Part shown: positions 45,392 through 54,521 of the stretch, piece after piece
Numbering within the stretch: the first letter of the stretch is position 1
How the letters are laid out: every line of letters starts with the position of its first letter
Assembly: GCA_040877545.1 (NCBI GenBank)
Contig: JBBDNN010000034.1
Coordinates: 1-64,000, forward strand
Length of the DNA stretch: 64,000 nucleotides
Direction: 5' to 3'
From: Gracilimonas sp040877545
GTDB lineage: Bacteria; Bacteroidota; Rhodothermia; Balneolales; Balneolaceae
Made by a program: the position numbers and the translations under genes
The notes under the pieces: model-generated
What the model was told of the DNA's origin: nothing
What the model saw: only the letters and a program-made list of their open reading frames with translations
The model's database searches: none

Positions 45392-46618
45392 ATGAATACT
45401 ACCGGATTTATAGCACGGCGATATCTTTTTTCTAAAAAGCATATCTCACTTATTTCAACTCTTACCTTTATCAGTATCACCGGCATCACCATTGGTACCG
45501 CCTTACTAATTGTGGTGCTTTCAGTTTTTAATGGTTTTTTTGATGTGATTAAAAGCTTCCTGCTTTCTTACGACCCCGATGTCCGCATCGAAGCTTCAGG
45601 CTCCAATACATTCAGCTATAATCAGGAACTGAGAGATCAGCTGGAGTCAATTCCTGAAATCAGAGTAATCTCACACTATATGGAAGGAAAAGCCTTGCTG
45701 GCTTTAGATGGGGTGAAAAACGAAGTGGTGGATGTAAAAGGAGTGAACCGGACGCTGTTCTTTCAGCTTGTAGATATTGAAGAAAGTATTACCACTGGTA
45801 TTTTTGATCTTTCTGTACGGAGTAGAAAACCCGGTATTATTGTGCATCAGGATTTAAAAAACAGGCTTCGGCTAAATCTTGGCGAAGAGGTAGCATTATT
45901 AAGCGCCGCCGGGATGAAAAACGCACTCACACAAATAACGGTCCCTCAAACTTTTCGTTTTGATTACCGGGGGGCTTATTTTTTGCAGCAGGTTGCGGGC
46001 GGCCCAAAAGTATTTGTAGATATTGAAGCTGCACAAAGATTATTTCAGGCTCGAAATAAAATCTCCGGCATCGATATTAAATTATACGATAATGAAGATG
46101 CCGACCATGTAAAAAATGAACTCGGGCAAATACTGGGGCCAGACTTTAATATTCTGAGTTGGTACGATTTGCAAAAGCCATTATACGATGTAATGTACCT
46201 GGAGAAATGGGGTTCATTTATCATTCTGATACTTATCGTGATTGTAGCTGTATTGAATATTATAGGCTCTCTAACTATGATTGTAATTCAGAAAAAACGT
46301 GACATCGGTATTCTTATTTCTATGGGCTACAGCAAAGCCGGCATCAAATCCATTTTTCGGAAACAGGGGTTATACATTGGCCTGATCGGCTGCGGTATTG
46401 GCGGGGCCATGGGTTTATTACTGAGTTGGCTTCAGCAGCAATACGGGCTCGTTAAACTTTCCTCTGCTTTTATCATTGATGCCTACCCGGTCCAGATCAG
46501 CCCTCTTGATGTTACCATTATTTTAATCGCCAGTTTACTGTTGTGTATTGCGGCAAGCTGGTATCCCGCTCATCGTGCCGCTCAGGTTCAGCCTGCTGAT
46601 GCGGTTAGGTATGAATAG
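45392..46618 (+). CDS. LolC/LolE-type lipoprotein-releasing ABC permease
   Basis: This 408-residue protein starts at the ATG at 45392. It has one membrane helix near the N-terminus (ISITGITIGTALLIVVLSVF, about 33-52), a MacB-like periplasmic core (about 55-265), and three C-terminal helices of the FtsX domain (about 272-300, 325-350 and 370-395) with KRDIGILISMGYSKAGIK. This is the architecture of LolC/LolE, which feed lipoproteins to LolA. A single such protein may form a homodimer. No lolD ATPase is adjacent. A lolA-like gene lies at 13304. Confidence 0.88.
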   Translation: MNTTGFIARRYLFSKKHISLISTLTFISITGITIGTALLIVVLSVFNGFFDVIKSFLLSYDPDVRIEASGSNTFSYNQELRDQLESIPEIRVISHYMEGKALLALDGVKNEVVDVKGVNRTLFFQLVDIEESITTGIFDLSVRSRKPGIIVHQDLKNRLRLNLGEEVALLSAAGMKNALTQITVPQTFRFDYRGAYFLQQVAGGPKVFVDIEAAQRLFQARNKISGIDIKLYDNEDADHVKNELGQILGPDFNILSWYDLQKPLYDVMYLEKWGSFIILILIVIVAVLNIIGSLTMIVIQKKRDIGILISMGYSKAGIKSIFRKQGLYIGLIGCGIGGAMGLLLSWLQQQYGLVKLSSAFIIDAYPVQISPLDVTIILIASLLLCIAASWYPAHRAAQVQPADAVRYE

Positions 46619-46643
46619 GGGTGAAAAAGTCCAGGAACCAAAT

Positions 46644-48332
46644 TTATTCATTGTAAACATCCGGAAGGTCGTTTTCGTAGAGAATTATATCTCCTGCTTT
46701 TGCAAATTCCCGAACCACCCCATTGGCTTCATATAAGGAGTTCACCACTTTTACCTTTTCCGATTCTCCGCCGGCAGATAAAATTCCTTCTATAATAGGC
46801 TTTGCTCTTTCCTCACCTACCAGCACTGCTAAATCCAGGTTTGCTTTAGCGATTGCCTCTCCAAAATTTTTGTTCTCCTGATATTCAATTTCCCCAAGCT
46901 CCACCATTCCGGGTGTTATAATGATTCGATGCCCACTTTTGAATTGCCCTAAAATTTCCACAGCATTTTTGGCTCCAACAGGATTTGAATTAAAAGCGTC
47001 ATCAATTACAATAAGGTCGCCTTGCCTTTTCAGTTCCAAGCGATGTTCAATAGGTTCTATGCGTTGTGCAGCAAGTGCCATAGTTTTTAATCGGAGGCCA
47101 AAATGCCGGGCTACTCCAACCGCCAGCAGTAAATTCTGCACGTTATGTGCTCCCAAAAGTTTGGTTTTAAAGAGTTCTTTTTCTTCACCGACCTGCACTT
47201 CAAACTCCATCCCCGAAGTATCATAGGAAATACTACTTCCTCTAATTTCCCCATTCTCCAATCCAACCAGCACTCTTTTTAATCCTTCTCGATGTTCCCC
47301 CATTTTCTCTACCAGCGGATCATCTGCATTAAGCACGGCGAGATCGCCTGCTTCCAGATTATCAACCAAAGTTCCTTTTTCTATTGCAATGGTTTCCTTG
47401 GAGCCAAAAGTTTCCAGATGTGCTACCCCCACGTTTGTGATAACCCCAATATCCGGCTTGGCGATATCGCATAATTCCTGAATATTCCCGGAATAGCGGG
47501 CACCCATTTCCAAAATCAGCACCTGATGGTTTGATTGCAGATCATTGTTGATCACTTTGCAAATTCCCATTGGTGTATTATAGCTGCCTGGGGTGGAGCA
47601 GACGTTAAATCGCTCTTTTAACAAATCCCGAATCATAAACTTGGTGCTGGTTTTCCCATAGCTGCCAGTGATGGCAATTACCTTCAACTCCGGCATTGAT
47701 GCGAGTTTTTTCCGAGCTTGCCGTTTAAACCCATTTTGGATCATTTTCTCTACGGGTTTGGTAAGGAGACTGGCTGGAAGGATAAAAAACGGAACAATCA
47801 TTGTGCCGAAAGCCCATCCAAAAACAAGCATTATCAAATCGAAATTTTGAAATCCGGAGAAATGATTGGGAAGCTGAATTTCATAAAAAGGAATATATCC
47901 GGTAAAAGCCATATAAGTAAACAGAACGGGCAGGAATGCTGAAAATAGTACAAAGGGAATCATCAGCCGATAAACACGGGGGGTTAAAACCAGTGGCTTT
48001 TTTACTTTTTGGGGACGATATCTTCCAACCGATCCAAACCAAAAAATGCTGAGTACAAAAATTACAACCACTACCGAAGATTGTGTGAGATTTTCGTAAA
48101 TCCAGGAATTGAACCACAGGAGCAAAAAAATAAGCAGATTTAAAATGGCGATGTTTGCGGGAATGACTTTTGCATCCCAGTTGTTTTTCAGCCACTGCCA
48201 GTACTCATTATTTTTATAACCAACCTGCTGAAATACATGCAGGAAAAACTTCATTCTGTAGAGAGTGTAACGAAGTAGAATGCCACAGAAAATAATGGCT
48301 CCGACATCGAGCAGGGTGTGGTACCAGTTCAA
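46644..48332 (-). CDS. Mur-ligase (MurF-like) with N-terminal multi-spanning membrane domain
   Basis: This 562-residue protein has about five membrane helices in its first 195 residues (near 8-25, 61-80, 86-101, 122-142 and 165-188), followed by a Mur-ligase catalytic part. That part has P-loop TGSYGKTST (222-230), VLILEMGARYSGNI, NVGVAHLETFGS, DDAFNSNPVGAK (C-terminal domain start), and IITPGMVELGE. MurF adds D-Ala-D-Ala to the UDP-muramyl tripeptide; the MurF UDP-binding N-domain is replaced here by the membrane region. It may therefore act on a lipid-linked or different substrate, or be a non-canonical MurF. It is transcribed alone and converges with the LolC/E-type gene. Confidence 0.82.
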   Translation of the reverse strand: MNWYHTLLDVGAIIFCGILLRYTLYRMKFFLHVFQQVGYKNNEYWQWLKNNWDAKVIPANIAILNLLIFLLLWFNSWIYENLTQSSVVVVIFVLSIFWFGSVGRYRPQKVKKPLVLTPRVYRLMIPFVLFSAFLPVLFTYMAFTGYIPFYEIQLPNHFSGFQNFDLIMLVFGWAFGTMIVPFFILPASLLTKPVEKMIQNGFKRQARKKLASMPELKVIAITGSYGKTSTKFMIRDLLKERFNVCSTPGSYNTPMGICKVINNDLQSNHQVLILEMGARYSGNIQELCDIAKPDIGVITNVGVAHLETFGSKETIAIEKGTLVDNLEAGDLAVLNADDPLVEKMGEHREGLKRVLVGLENGEIRGSSISYDTSGMEFEVQVGEEKELFKTKLLGAHNVQNLLLAVGVARHFGLRLKTMALAAQRIEPIEHRLELKRQGDLIVIDDAFNSNPVGAKNAVEILGQFKSGHRIIITPGMVELGEIEYQENKNFGEAIAKANLDLAVLVGEERAKPIIEGILSAGGESEKVKVVNSLYEANGVVREFAKAGDIILYENDLPDVYNE

Positions 48333-48478
48333 ACGTTTTAGACTTTATAGATTATGATTTGATCCTCGAAATAATGAGGTAGTATGTAAGGCAGAAAAAG
48401 GTTTCTCGAAATTGAAAGAGAACCGCGCTATATTCACCGCCACTTAATTACAATGTTTCAGTAAACACAGCCAAATAT

Positions 48479-49483
48479 ATGAAATTAATTATCCCAATGG
48501 CTGGACGCGGCACCCGCGTTCGTCCTCATTCCCACACTGTTCCGAAACCACTTTTACCTGTTGCGGGAACCATGATTATTGAGCGTATCGTGGAAACTTT
48601 TGCCCGAACACTTGATCGCAAAATCACGGAAATAATATATATTCTGGGGCCCGATTTTGGGCATGAAATAAAAGATCAGCTGAAAGCGATGAGCGGCCGC
48701 CATGATGCCAAAGCTACTTTCCGAGTGCAATTTCCAGCCCTTGGAACCGCTCATGCAGTTGCCTGTGCTGATGAAGATTTGGACGGGGAAGTGATTGTCG
48801 CTTTTGCGGATACCATTTTCGACAGTGAAAAAAAATTCAACCTGGATGATGCCGATAGTGTTATTTGGCTGAAGAGTGTGGAAGATCCATCAAGATTTGG
48901 GGTAGCCACTTATGAAGGAGACACTATTACCGGATTCGTGGAAAAACCGGAAGAGTTTATTTCTGATCTTGCCATTATCGGCGTCTATTATTTTAAAGAT
49001 GGAAACGAACTGCGCAAGCAAGTCAACTATGTAATTGATAATGACATAAAAGGTCCGGGTGGCGAATATTTCCTCACCGATGCGCTGGATAAAATGATAA
49101 AGGAAGGCAAAGTCTTTAAAACGGCCACTGTTGATGAATGGCTGGATTGCGGCACCCTTCCTGCATGGCTGGAAACCACCGGCCTCATCACCGAAAAGGA
49201 GTTTAAGGATATTGATGAAAGCAAATTTCCCGGTTCTGAAATCATCCCACCCGTCTACATTGCCGAAGGTGTAGAAATTGAAAACAGCACCATTGGCCCA
49301 AAAGTGAGTATCGAAACCAACACTTCCATTAAAAATTCGAAAATAGATAACTCTATTATCCGTGATAATGCCTCGTTGGAAAATGTAAAAACCTCCGGCT
49401 CTACAATTGGCGCTCATACTACTCTGAAAAATGTGAAAGGGAAAGTAGATGTTGGGGACCATTCGACAGTGAGCAGTGAGTAG
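48479..49483 (+). CDS. sugar-phosphate nucleotidyltransferase with C-terminal hexapeptide repeats
   Basis: This 334-residue protein starts with the NTP-transferase signature MAGRGTRVRPHSHTVPKPLL. It has the base and sugar binding part GTAHAVACADEDL, VEKPEEFISDLAIIGVYYF, and an EWLDCGTLPAWLE motif. A left-handed beta-helix with imperfect hexapeptides follows (about 258-330: EIENSTIGPKVSIET onward). It resembles RfbA/GlmU-type enzymes that activate hexose-1-phosphate for cell-surface sugar synthesis. The exact sugar and nucleotide cannot be told. It is transcribed singly and ends with a short terminator-like hairpin. Confidence 0.88.
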   Translation: MKLIIPMAGRGTRVRPHSHTVPKPLLPVAGTMIIERIVETFARTLDRKITEIIYILGPDFGHEIKDQLKAMSGRHDAKATFRVQFPALGTAHAVACADEDLDGEVIVAFADTIFDSEKKFNLDDADSVIWLKSVEDPSRFGVATYEGDTITGFVEKPEEFISDLAIIGVYYFKDGNELRKQVNYVIDNDIKGPGGEYFLTDALDKMIKEGKVFKTATVDEWLDCGTLPAWLETTGLITEKEFKDIDESKFPGSEIIPPVYIAEGVEIENSTIGPKVSIETNTSIKNSKIDNSIIRDNASLENVKTSGSTIGAHTTLKNVKGKVDVGDHSTVSSE

Positions 49484-49496
49484 AATTGGTTAATAC

Positions 49497-49516
49497 ATCA
49501 TTGCTCAATGATTTTT
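49497..49516 (+). terminator. weak intrinsic terminator after the nucleotidyltransferase gene
   Basis: ATCATT-GCTC-AATGAT (49497-49512) is a 6-base perfect stem with a 4-base loop, followed by five T (49512-49516) and a further pyrimidine run. The stem is AT-rich, so efficiency may be low; Rho may assist. Confidence 0.45.
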
Positions 49517-49550
49517 CTATTCTTTTTTCAACCTCTTGAATGGAAAAATT

Positions 49551-51272
49551 TTAGCTGCGGATTGCGGCAAAAAGCTGCTCGGAAGGGCCGCCTTTATTCA
49601 ACAGATATTTTGCCCCGGCTTTTTTTATCTGAGTGGAATATTCCCCCTCTTCGTGCATAGACAGTCCAACGATTTGTATATCCGGGAATTTCTGATGGAT
49701 TTGCCGGGTGGCTTCAATTCCATCCATTTCCGGCATGGTGATATCCATAATTATTACATCCGGCTGGTACTTGTGTACAAAATCTATGGCTTCAACTCCA
49801 TTTCCTGCTTCACCAATGATGCTGAAATCAGGTTCCGAGGCTAAGAGACGAACTAATCCATTTCGCATTAGCTGGTGATCATCTACTACCAGCAATTTGA
49901 TTGCATTCGAACTACTACCTGCTGAGTCAGAGGAACTTGAAGTAATTTTTTGAGTCTGAACCTTTTTCTTCCGGGATACCTGTGCGGGGTTAGATGGTGT
50001 GTGTTTTTCAAGGGGTATACTCATAGTAAAATGGCTACCTTCGCCCGGTAGGCTGTCAATATTCAGGTGGCCGTTCATCAGATCAAGCTTTTCCCGAATA
50101 TTTCGTAAACCCTGACTTGTGGAGCTGCTTAGTTTTTCCTTTTCAACATCGAATCCTGCCCCTTTGTCAATAACTTCTACACAAATATTTTCCTTATCAC
50201 TGGAAACGCGAACCTTTGCCTTATCCACCTTCGCATGTTTAATGATATTAATGAGAAATTCCCGTACCACCTGGAAAAGAAAAACCTTCAGGTTCTGCGA
50301 AAGCGGTGGGATTTTTTTATCTGCCTGAATTTCTATGGATAACCCCTTCATATGAGGAATTTCTGTCAACCAGTGTAAGGCTGCTAATAATCCCTGATCG
50401 TGTAGAATAGGCGGGCTTAATTCGTAAGATAGCGATCGTGAGGCTTCAATAGACTGATCCAGAATCTCATCAAGTTCCTTAAGCTGCCCGGTAATCTCAT
50501 CCTGATCAACCAATTGATTTTTTATGTGTTTTGTGTTGAATTTTGCACCAATCAGTAATTGCTGCAAGCCATCATGAAGTACTCGTGCCAGCCGTTGCCT
50601 TTCTTTTTCCTCTACCTGCGACATTTGTAGTGCCATTTCACGCAATTTTTCGGCACGTTCTTCAGCAATTTTTGTTCGTTCAGCAACCCTCTCTTCAAGT
50701 GTTGCATTAAGCTGTTGAAGTTCCTCCTCGAACTGTTTCCGCTCAGTGATTTCCTCAACCACCATATTTAACCCAATCAAATTTTCCTGCTTGTTGTATA
50801 ATGGCAGCCAATGTTCCAGGAAACACCGCTCCACACCCGGCTGATCGGGTGTTTCACCGCATAATTCAACATTAAATTTTGCTTCTCCCGAATCCATCAC
50901 CTGGCGCAAATCTGCCTCAATATTTTTCGCCAGGTCAGGAAGAACCTCACTCATTGTTTTTCCCAAATGCTCTTCGGCAGAAACTCCGTGAATTTTTACG
51001 AGATGTTCGTTAACCCGGATAAATTTCAAATCCCGGTCCAGTATGCATAATCCAACCGGTACATTCTGATAAATAGCCTCAATTTCTTTCAGGCGATTTC
51101 CGGAAATCTGGATTTGTTCGTGAAGCTGATCCTCTACCTCCTTCAACCGCATCATTGCAACCTGATCCATGCCAACGACTGCGTCCACTTTATGGCTTCG
51201 CAAAGTATCCAATATCTCTTCAGCTTCCTGCAGGCTTTCTTTTAAATCAGCATAAGTGGGTTTATTCTTCAT
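49551..51272 (-). CDS. PAS-domain histidine kinase fused to a NarL-type receiver, third gene of the Kai operon
   Basis: This 573-residue soluble protein has an N-terminal coiled coil (1-63) and a PAS domain (about 64-178, VPVGLCILDRDLKFIRVNE). A second coiled coil (180-222) leads to a HisKA_3 dimerisation domain with phospho-His233 in RVLHDGLQQLL, an HATPase domain (about 325-422; Asn342, GAGF and GLRNIREKL), a Ser-rich linker (about 425-457) and a receiver domain (458-573; DD at 464-465, phospho-Asp510). The receiver resembles NarL/FixJ proteins, but the LuxR-type helix-turn-helix is absent: the gene stops at the end of the receiver. It overlaps kaiB by 11 bases. It is the plausible output kinase of the KaiBC module. 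Confidence 0.92.
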   Translation of the reverse strand: MKNKPTYADLKESLQEAEEILDTLRSHKVDAVVGMDQVAMMRLKEVEDQLHEQIQISGNRLKEIEAIYQNVPVGLCILDRDLKFIRVNEHLVKIHGVSAEEHLGKTMSEVLPDLAKNIEADLRQVMDSGEAKFNVELCGETPDQPGVERCFLEHWLPLYNKQENLIGLNMVVEEITERKQFEEELQQLNATLEERVAERTKIAEERAEKLREMALQMSQVEEKERQRLARVLHDGLQQLLIGAKFNTKHIKNQLVDQDEITGQLKELDEILDQSIEASRSLSYELSPPILHDQGLLAALHWLTEIPHMKGLSIEIQADKKIPPLSQNLKVFLFQVVREFLINIIKHAKVDKAKVRVSSDKENICVEVIDKGAGFDVEKEKLSSSTSQGLRNIREKLDLMNGHLNIDSLPGEGSHFTMSIPLEKHTPSNPAQVSRKKKVQTQKITSSSSDSAGSSSNAIKLLVVDDHQLMRNGLVRLLASEPDFSIIGEAGNGVEAIDFVHKYQPDVIIMDITMPEMDGIEATRQIHQKFPDIQIVGLSMHEEGEYSTQIKKAGAKYLLNKGGPSEQLFAAIRS

Positions 51273-51585
51273 TTTCTTCCTTTAGATTCAATGCCGCTAC
51301 AAATTTGCGTGAGTCTGAAAGATCTCCATGAATGGTAATTTGAGGTTTGGGATCTGTGATCACTACTGATGGAGTCAATAGGATGTTGTAATCAAGTGCG
51401 GTTTGAAAATCTTCCAGCACGTCCACAATATTAATTTTGTAGCGTCCCGGCAGCCATTTCTCACAAAGGCGCTTCAGGTTCTCTATGGCACGTTCCGAGT
51501 TCTCGCCCTCCTGAATTACAAAGAGAGTAAAAGAATAATTCATTCCTTCTGATGTTTTTATTTTTTGTTCGGCAGCTCTATCCAT
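51262..51585 (-). CDS. kaiB: KaiB-like clock protein
   Basis: This 107-residue protein, from the ATG at 51585, is preceded by GAGAAGGA; a second AAGGA-ATG at 51543 (MNYSFTLFVIQ) gives 93 residues and is an alternative. The KaiB core is visible: FTLFVIQEGENSERAIENLK, the Lys-rich INIVDVLEDFQTALDYNILL, TPSVVITDP and KPQITIHGDLSDSRKFVAAL. KaiB binds the KaiC CI ring and switches output in cyanobacteria. It lies 10 bases after kaiC and overlaps the kinase gene by 11 bases. No kaiA is present. A clock, timer or stress-sensing role cannot be decided from sequence. Confidence 0.92.
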   Translation of the reverse strand: MDRAAEQKIKTSEGMNYSFTLFVIQEGENSERAIENLKRLCEKWLPGRYKINIVDVLEDFQTALDYNILLTPSVVITDPKPQITIHGDLSDSRKFVAALNLKEENEE

Positions 51586-51595
51586 TCCTTCTCTC

Positions 51596-53038
51596 TTATT
51601 TAGCAGAGTCATCAATAACTATTCCGTTATCAGTAATTTTAAACTTGTGGTATCTATTTGAATGGTTTGTACCGCGTGATTTCAGTACCAGTAAAGTGCG
51701 GCCAATTTCATCTTTATCCCTGAAATAGTTTAAAATGATTGCCGAATCTACCAATGACGAGATTCCAAGGCCGCTGATTTCTATATCTTCATCAATCCCG
51801 GAAAAGATTCGGTTCGTATATATACAGGTAATTCCACGACGCTTGGCTGTATGATACAGCCGAATTAAGAATTCCATTGCTGCCTTTTTTGAACCAATTC
51901 GAGTTGTTGCCGAGATAGCATCCAATACAAGGTGTTCCGGTTTATACTCATCAATCTCCTGAATTATGCGATACAGGTGTTCTTCCATCCCAAGGGCTTC
52001 CGGCATGACCGCGGTGATACGTAGTGTTTTCTGTTCTATTAAAGATTCAAGATTTAAGCCAACACTTTTCATTTCACTAATAAGAGCAGTTTCAGATTGC
52101 TCGAGGCTAAGATAAAGTACCCGCTCACCACGTTTTGCAGCCGCCGAGGAAAGCATAAAAGCGAGGGATGTTTTGCCGCTGCCGCTTGGCCCGCTGATCA
52201 GAATGGAGGAGCCCCTGCGATATCCTCCACCTAATATCTCGTCCAGTTTTTTATTCTCAGATGAAACGAATTTTCCTGTGGCTTGCTGTATAAGATTAAC
52301 CGAGGAAAGCGGCATTACAATAATCCCATTTTTAGAAATCACAAAAGGATGTTCCCGGCTGGAAAAATCAGAACCGCGATATTTCAACACATGCAGCCGC
52401 CGTGTTGTAATTTGCTCCTCAACCCGCTGATCAATTTTTATAACACAATCAGCCATAAAGTCAAGATAATTAAATTCCTGCTGATAGCTTTCAGTTGATT
52501 TGACTGTCATGACAGCCGTTAGCTTTCGCTCGTTCAACCAACGATGCAAGGTAATCATCTGGCTGCGGGCACGGGCGGGGTCATCAAACAGGCGCATTAA
52601 CATATCTACTGCATCTATAATAAGTATGTTGGCGCCAATACGCTTAGCCTGCCCCTCCAGGATGGCGCATAAGCCTTCAATGTTAAATTCACCGGATGCC
52701 ACTACATCATAATTAATTTCGGGGTTGATCAAGGCTAAATCCCCGGCCTTCTCAATCTTGGCGAGATCCCAACCCATTGACAGGGCATTTCGTCTCATTG
52801 CTTCATCTGTTTCTTCAAAGGAGATAAAAACTGCTGGATTTCCCGCTTCCGTTCCGCGAATCAATAGCTCAAGACCAAGAATAGTTTTGCCCGCTCCGGG
52901 TCCGCCATTAATAATAGTTAGCCGCCCTGTAGGTAATCCCCCAAGCAAAACTTCATCCAGCCCCTCTATTTTTGTTGGTGTTTTTTGCAGGAATTGAGGT
53001 TCAACAGTGAAGGTTTTTCCATCATTCTTTTTACTCAT
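51596..53038 (-). CDS. kaiC: KaiC-like double RecA-domain ATPase
   Basis: This 480-residue protein has two KaiC domains. The CI Walker A is GGPGAGKT (45-52), with catalytic Glu pair EE at 75-76 in FISFEET. The CII Walker A is GPSGSGKT (283-290), and the matching Glu pair is Glu313-Gln314 (EQ). In the CII phosphorylation region the cyanobacterial Ser431-Thr432 pair (IST) corresponds to Ser427-Ser428 (GISSLV). The C-terminal tail is short (ends DDSAK) and lacks the KaiA-binding A-loop tail seen in Synechococcus. These features point to a KaiC2-type protein independent of KaiA. It is first in the kaiC-kaiB-kinase operon. Confidence 0.94.
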   Translation of the reverse strand: MSKKNDGKTFTVEPQFLQKTPTKIEGLDEVLLGGLPTGRLTIINGGPGAGKTILGLELLIRGTEAGNPAVFISFEETDEAMRRNALSMGWDLAKIEKAGDLALINPEINYDVVASGEFNIEGLCAILEGQAKRIGANILIIDAVDMLMRLFDDPARARSQMITLHRWLNERKLTAVMTVKSTESYQQEFNYLDFMADCVIKIDQRVEEQITTRRLHVLKYRGSDFSSREHPFVISKNGIIVMPLSSVNLIQQATGKFVSSENKKLDEILGGGYRRGSSILISGPSGSGKTSLAFMLSSAAAKRGERVLYLSLEQSETALISEMKSVGLNLESLIEQKTLRITAVMPEALGMEEHLYRIIQEIDEYKPEHLVLDAISATTRIGSKKAAMEFLIRLYHTAKRRGITCIYTNRIFSGIDEDIEISGLGISSLVDSAIILNYFRDKDEIGRTLLVLKSRGTNHSNRYHKFKITDNGIVIDDSAK

Positions 53039-53393
53039 AAAATATCAAGATCATTAAGATTGGTAAAAATTCCATTGTCCCGAAAAGCAGTTTAACTTCT
53101 CTAAGCAATTTCAAAAGTAGATTTTATCATTTTCACCTTTAGGGTGTAAAAACAATTGCTAATAGTAATATTCCTTAACCGGATTTACAAGCTATTCACT
53201 CCAATGACAGTCTTTCTATTCCAAAAATCTCCGGCTGAACTCTGAAGAAAAAGAAAAAAATTTCTACATCAACTTCTGTGAATGAATAAAGGATAAGAAC
53301 CAGCAGTTTTAAAATGCCGCCGGGGAATTTTTTTTGTGAAAATTAGCCTTTAGTACATAAAGAGAAAAATGAATACGTGAGAGAGGTGTTATT
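53039..53393. other. divergent intergenic region between kaiC and the SDR gene
   Basis: These 355 bases should carry promoters for the Kai operon (leftward) and the SDR gene (rightward). A GGGGAATT element followed by a run of T (about 53321-53335) lies about 60 bases before the SDR start; I cannot assign it to a sigma class. The SDR ribosome site AGAGAGG lies just before 53394. No RNA gene was recognised. Confidence 0.45.
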
Positions 53394-54419
53394 ATGAAAA
53401 AAGAATCAGGCATATTCAGCCGAATAATAAGAAGTGCGGCATTAGCAACAGGCTTTTACTTATCTGCTAAAGCAGTGGTTAATGCTTTCAATGAAATTTC
53501 AATAGTTGGAAAAGTGGTGCTAATTACCGGCGGCTCGCGAGGACTTGGGTTAATTCTAGCCCGTCAACTTGCCGATGAGGGGGCAAAAGTTGTAATCTGC
53601 GGGCGTTCAGAAGAATCTCTCGTTCAGGCGTCCGAAGAATTTGAATTTTTGGGCACTGATTTCCTGGCCATTCCCTGCGACATCACAGATAAGCAGCAAG
53701 TAAAAGATATGATCCGGCAAATAAAAAATAAGCTGGGGAATGTCGACATCTTAATTAACAATGCCGGAATTGTTGATGTTGGCCCAAGAGAATCGATGAA
53801 TGAGGAAGATTACGAGAAGGCTATGAATGTTCATTTCTGGGGGCCTTTTTACCTGATGAATGAAGTAATTCCGGGTATGAAAAGAAAAAAATCAGGCCGA
53901 ATTGTAAATATAGTTTCCATTGGGGGAAAAATCAGCTTTCCTCATTTATTGCCCTATAATACCAGTAAATATGCTCTTTCTGGTTTTTCTGAAGGAATGA
54001 CAGCAGAGTTGAAAAAACATAAAATTAAAGTTACTACCGTATACCCCGGATTAATGAGAACCGGAAGTCCGCGAAATATAGATGTAAAAGGCCAGCATCA
54101 AAAAGAATATGCATGGTTCAAAATAGCAGATTCTCTGCCTCTACTTTCCATAAATGCAGACCGGGCGGCAGAACAGATTATTGATGCTATGAAAAAGGGC
54201 AGCAAAACCCTCATACTAACTATACCCGCAAAACTTGCAGTAGCTGCTCATGGTATCGCACCAGGATTTACCATCTCTTTTTTCGACATAATTAATTTCC
54301 TTTTCCCTGATTCTGAAAATGAGAAATCAAAAAAGGGATATGAAAGTGAGTCCATCATATCAAGTTCATTCCTGACCAAAAAGACACAAGAAGCCGCAGA
54401 ACAGAATTTGGAAAAATAA
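53394..54419 (+). CDS. short-chain dehydrogenase/reductase with N-terminal hydrophobic segment
   Basis: This 341-residue protein has a good Shine-Dalgarno (AGAGAGG). The N-terminal 35 residues hold an amphipathic or membrane-associating stretch (IIRSAALATGFYLSAKAV). The classical SDR core has TGGSRGLG (45-52) for NAD(P), NNAG (122-125), Ser175, and Tyr188-x3-Lys192 (YNTSK). An additional C-terminal part (about 270-341) follows. All catalytic residues are present. The substrate is unknown. It is divergent from the Kai operon and could share its control, which is only inference. Confidence 0.9.
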   Translation: MKKESGIFSRIIRSAALATGFYLSAKAVVNAFNEISIVGKVVLITGGSRGLGLILARQLADEGAKVVICGRSEESLVQASEEFEFLGTDFLAIPCDITDKQQVKDMIRQIKNKLGNVDILINNAGIVDVGPRESMNEEDYEKAMNVHFWGPFYLMNEVIPGMKRKKSGRIVNIVSIGGKISFPHLLPYNTSKYALSGFSEGMTAELKKHKIKVTTVYPGLMRTGSPRNIDVKGQHQKEYAWFKIADSLPLLSINADRAAEQIIDAMKKGSKTLILTIPAKLAVAAHGIAPGFTISFFDIINFLFPDSENEKSKKGYESESIISSSFLTKKTQEAAEQNLEK

Positions 54420-54521
54420 GTAAGTAAAAAGAGATTGAGCAGAAAATAATACTTGACGCTTGCACTCATTTTAATGTCTCGAAGTTACGTAAGGCATCAC
54501 TCGTGAAAGTGGATACTCTCC

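Noticed and set aside
48890..49462. 190-codon minus-strand open frame
   Set aside because: It lies antisense to the beta-helix part of the nucleotidyltransferase; no start signal or known motif.
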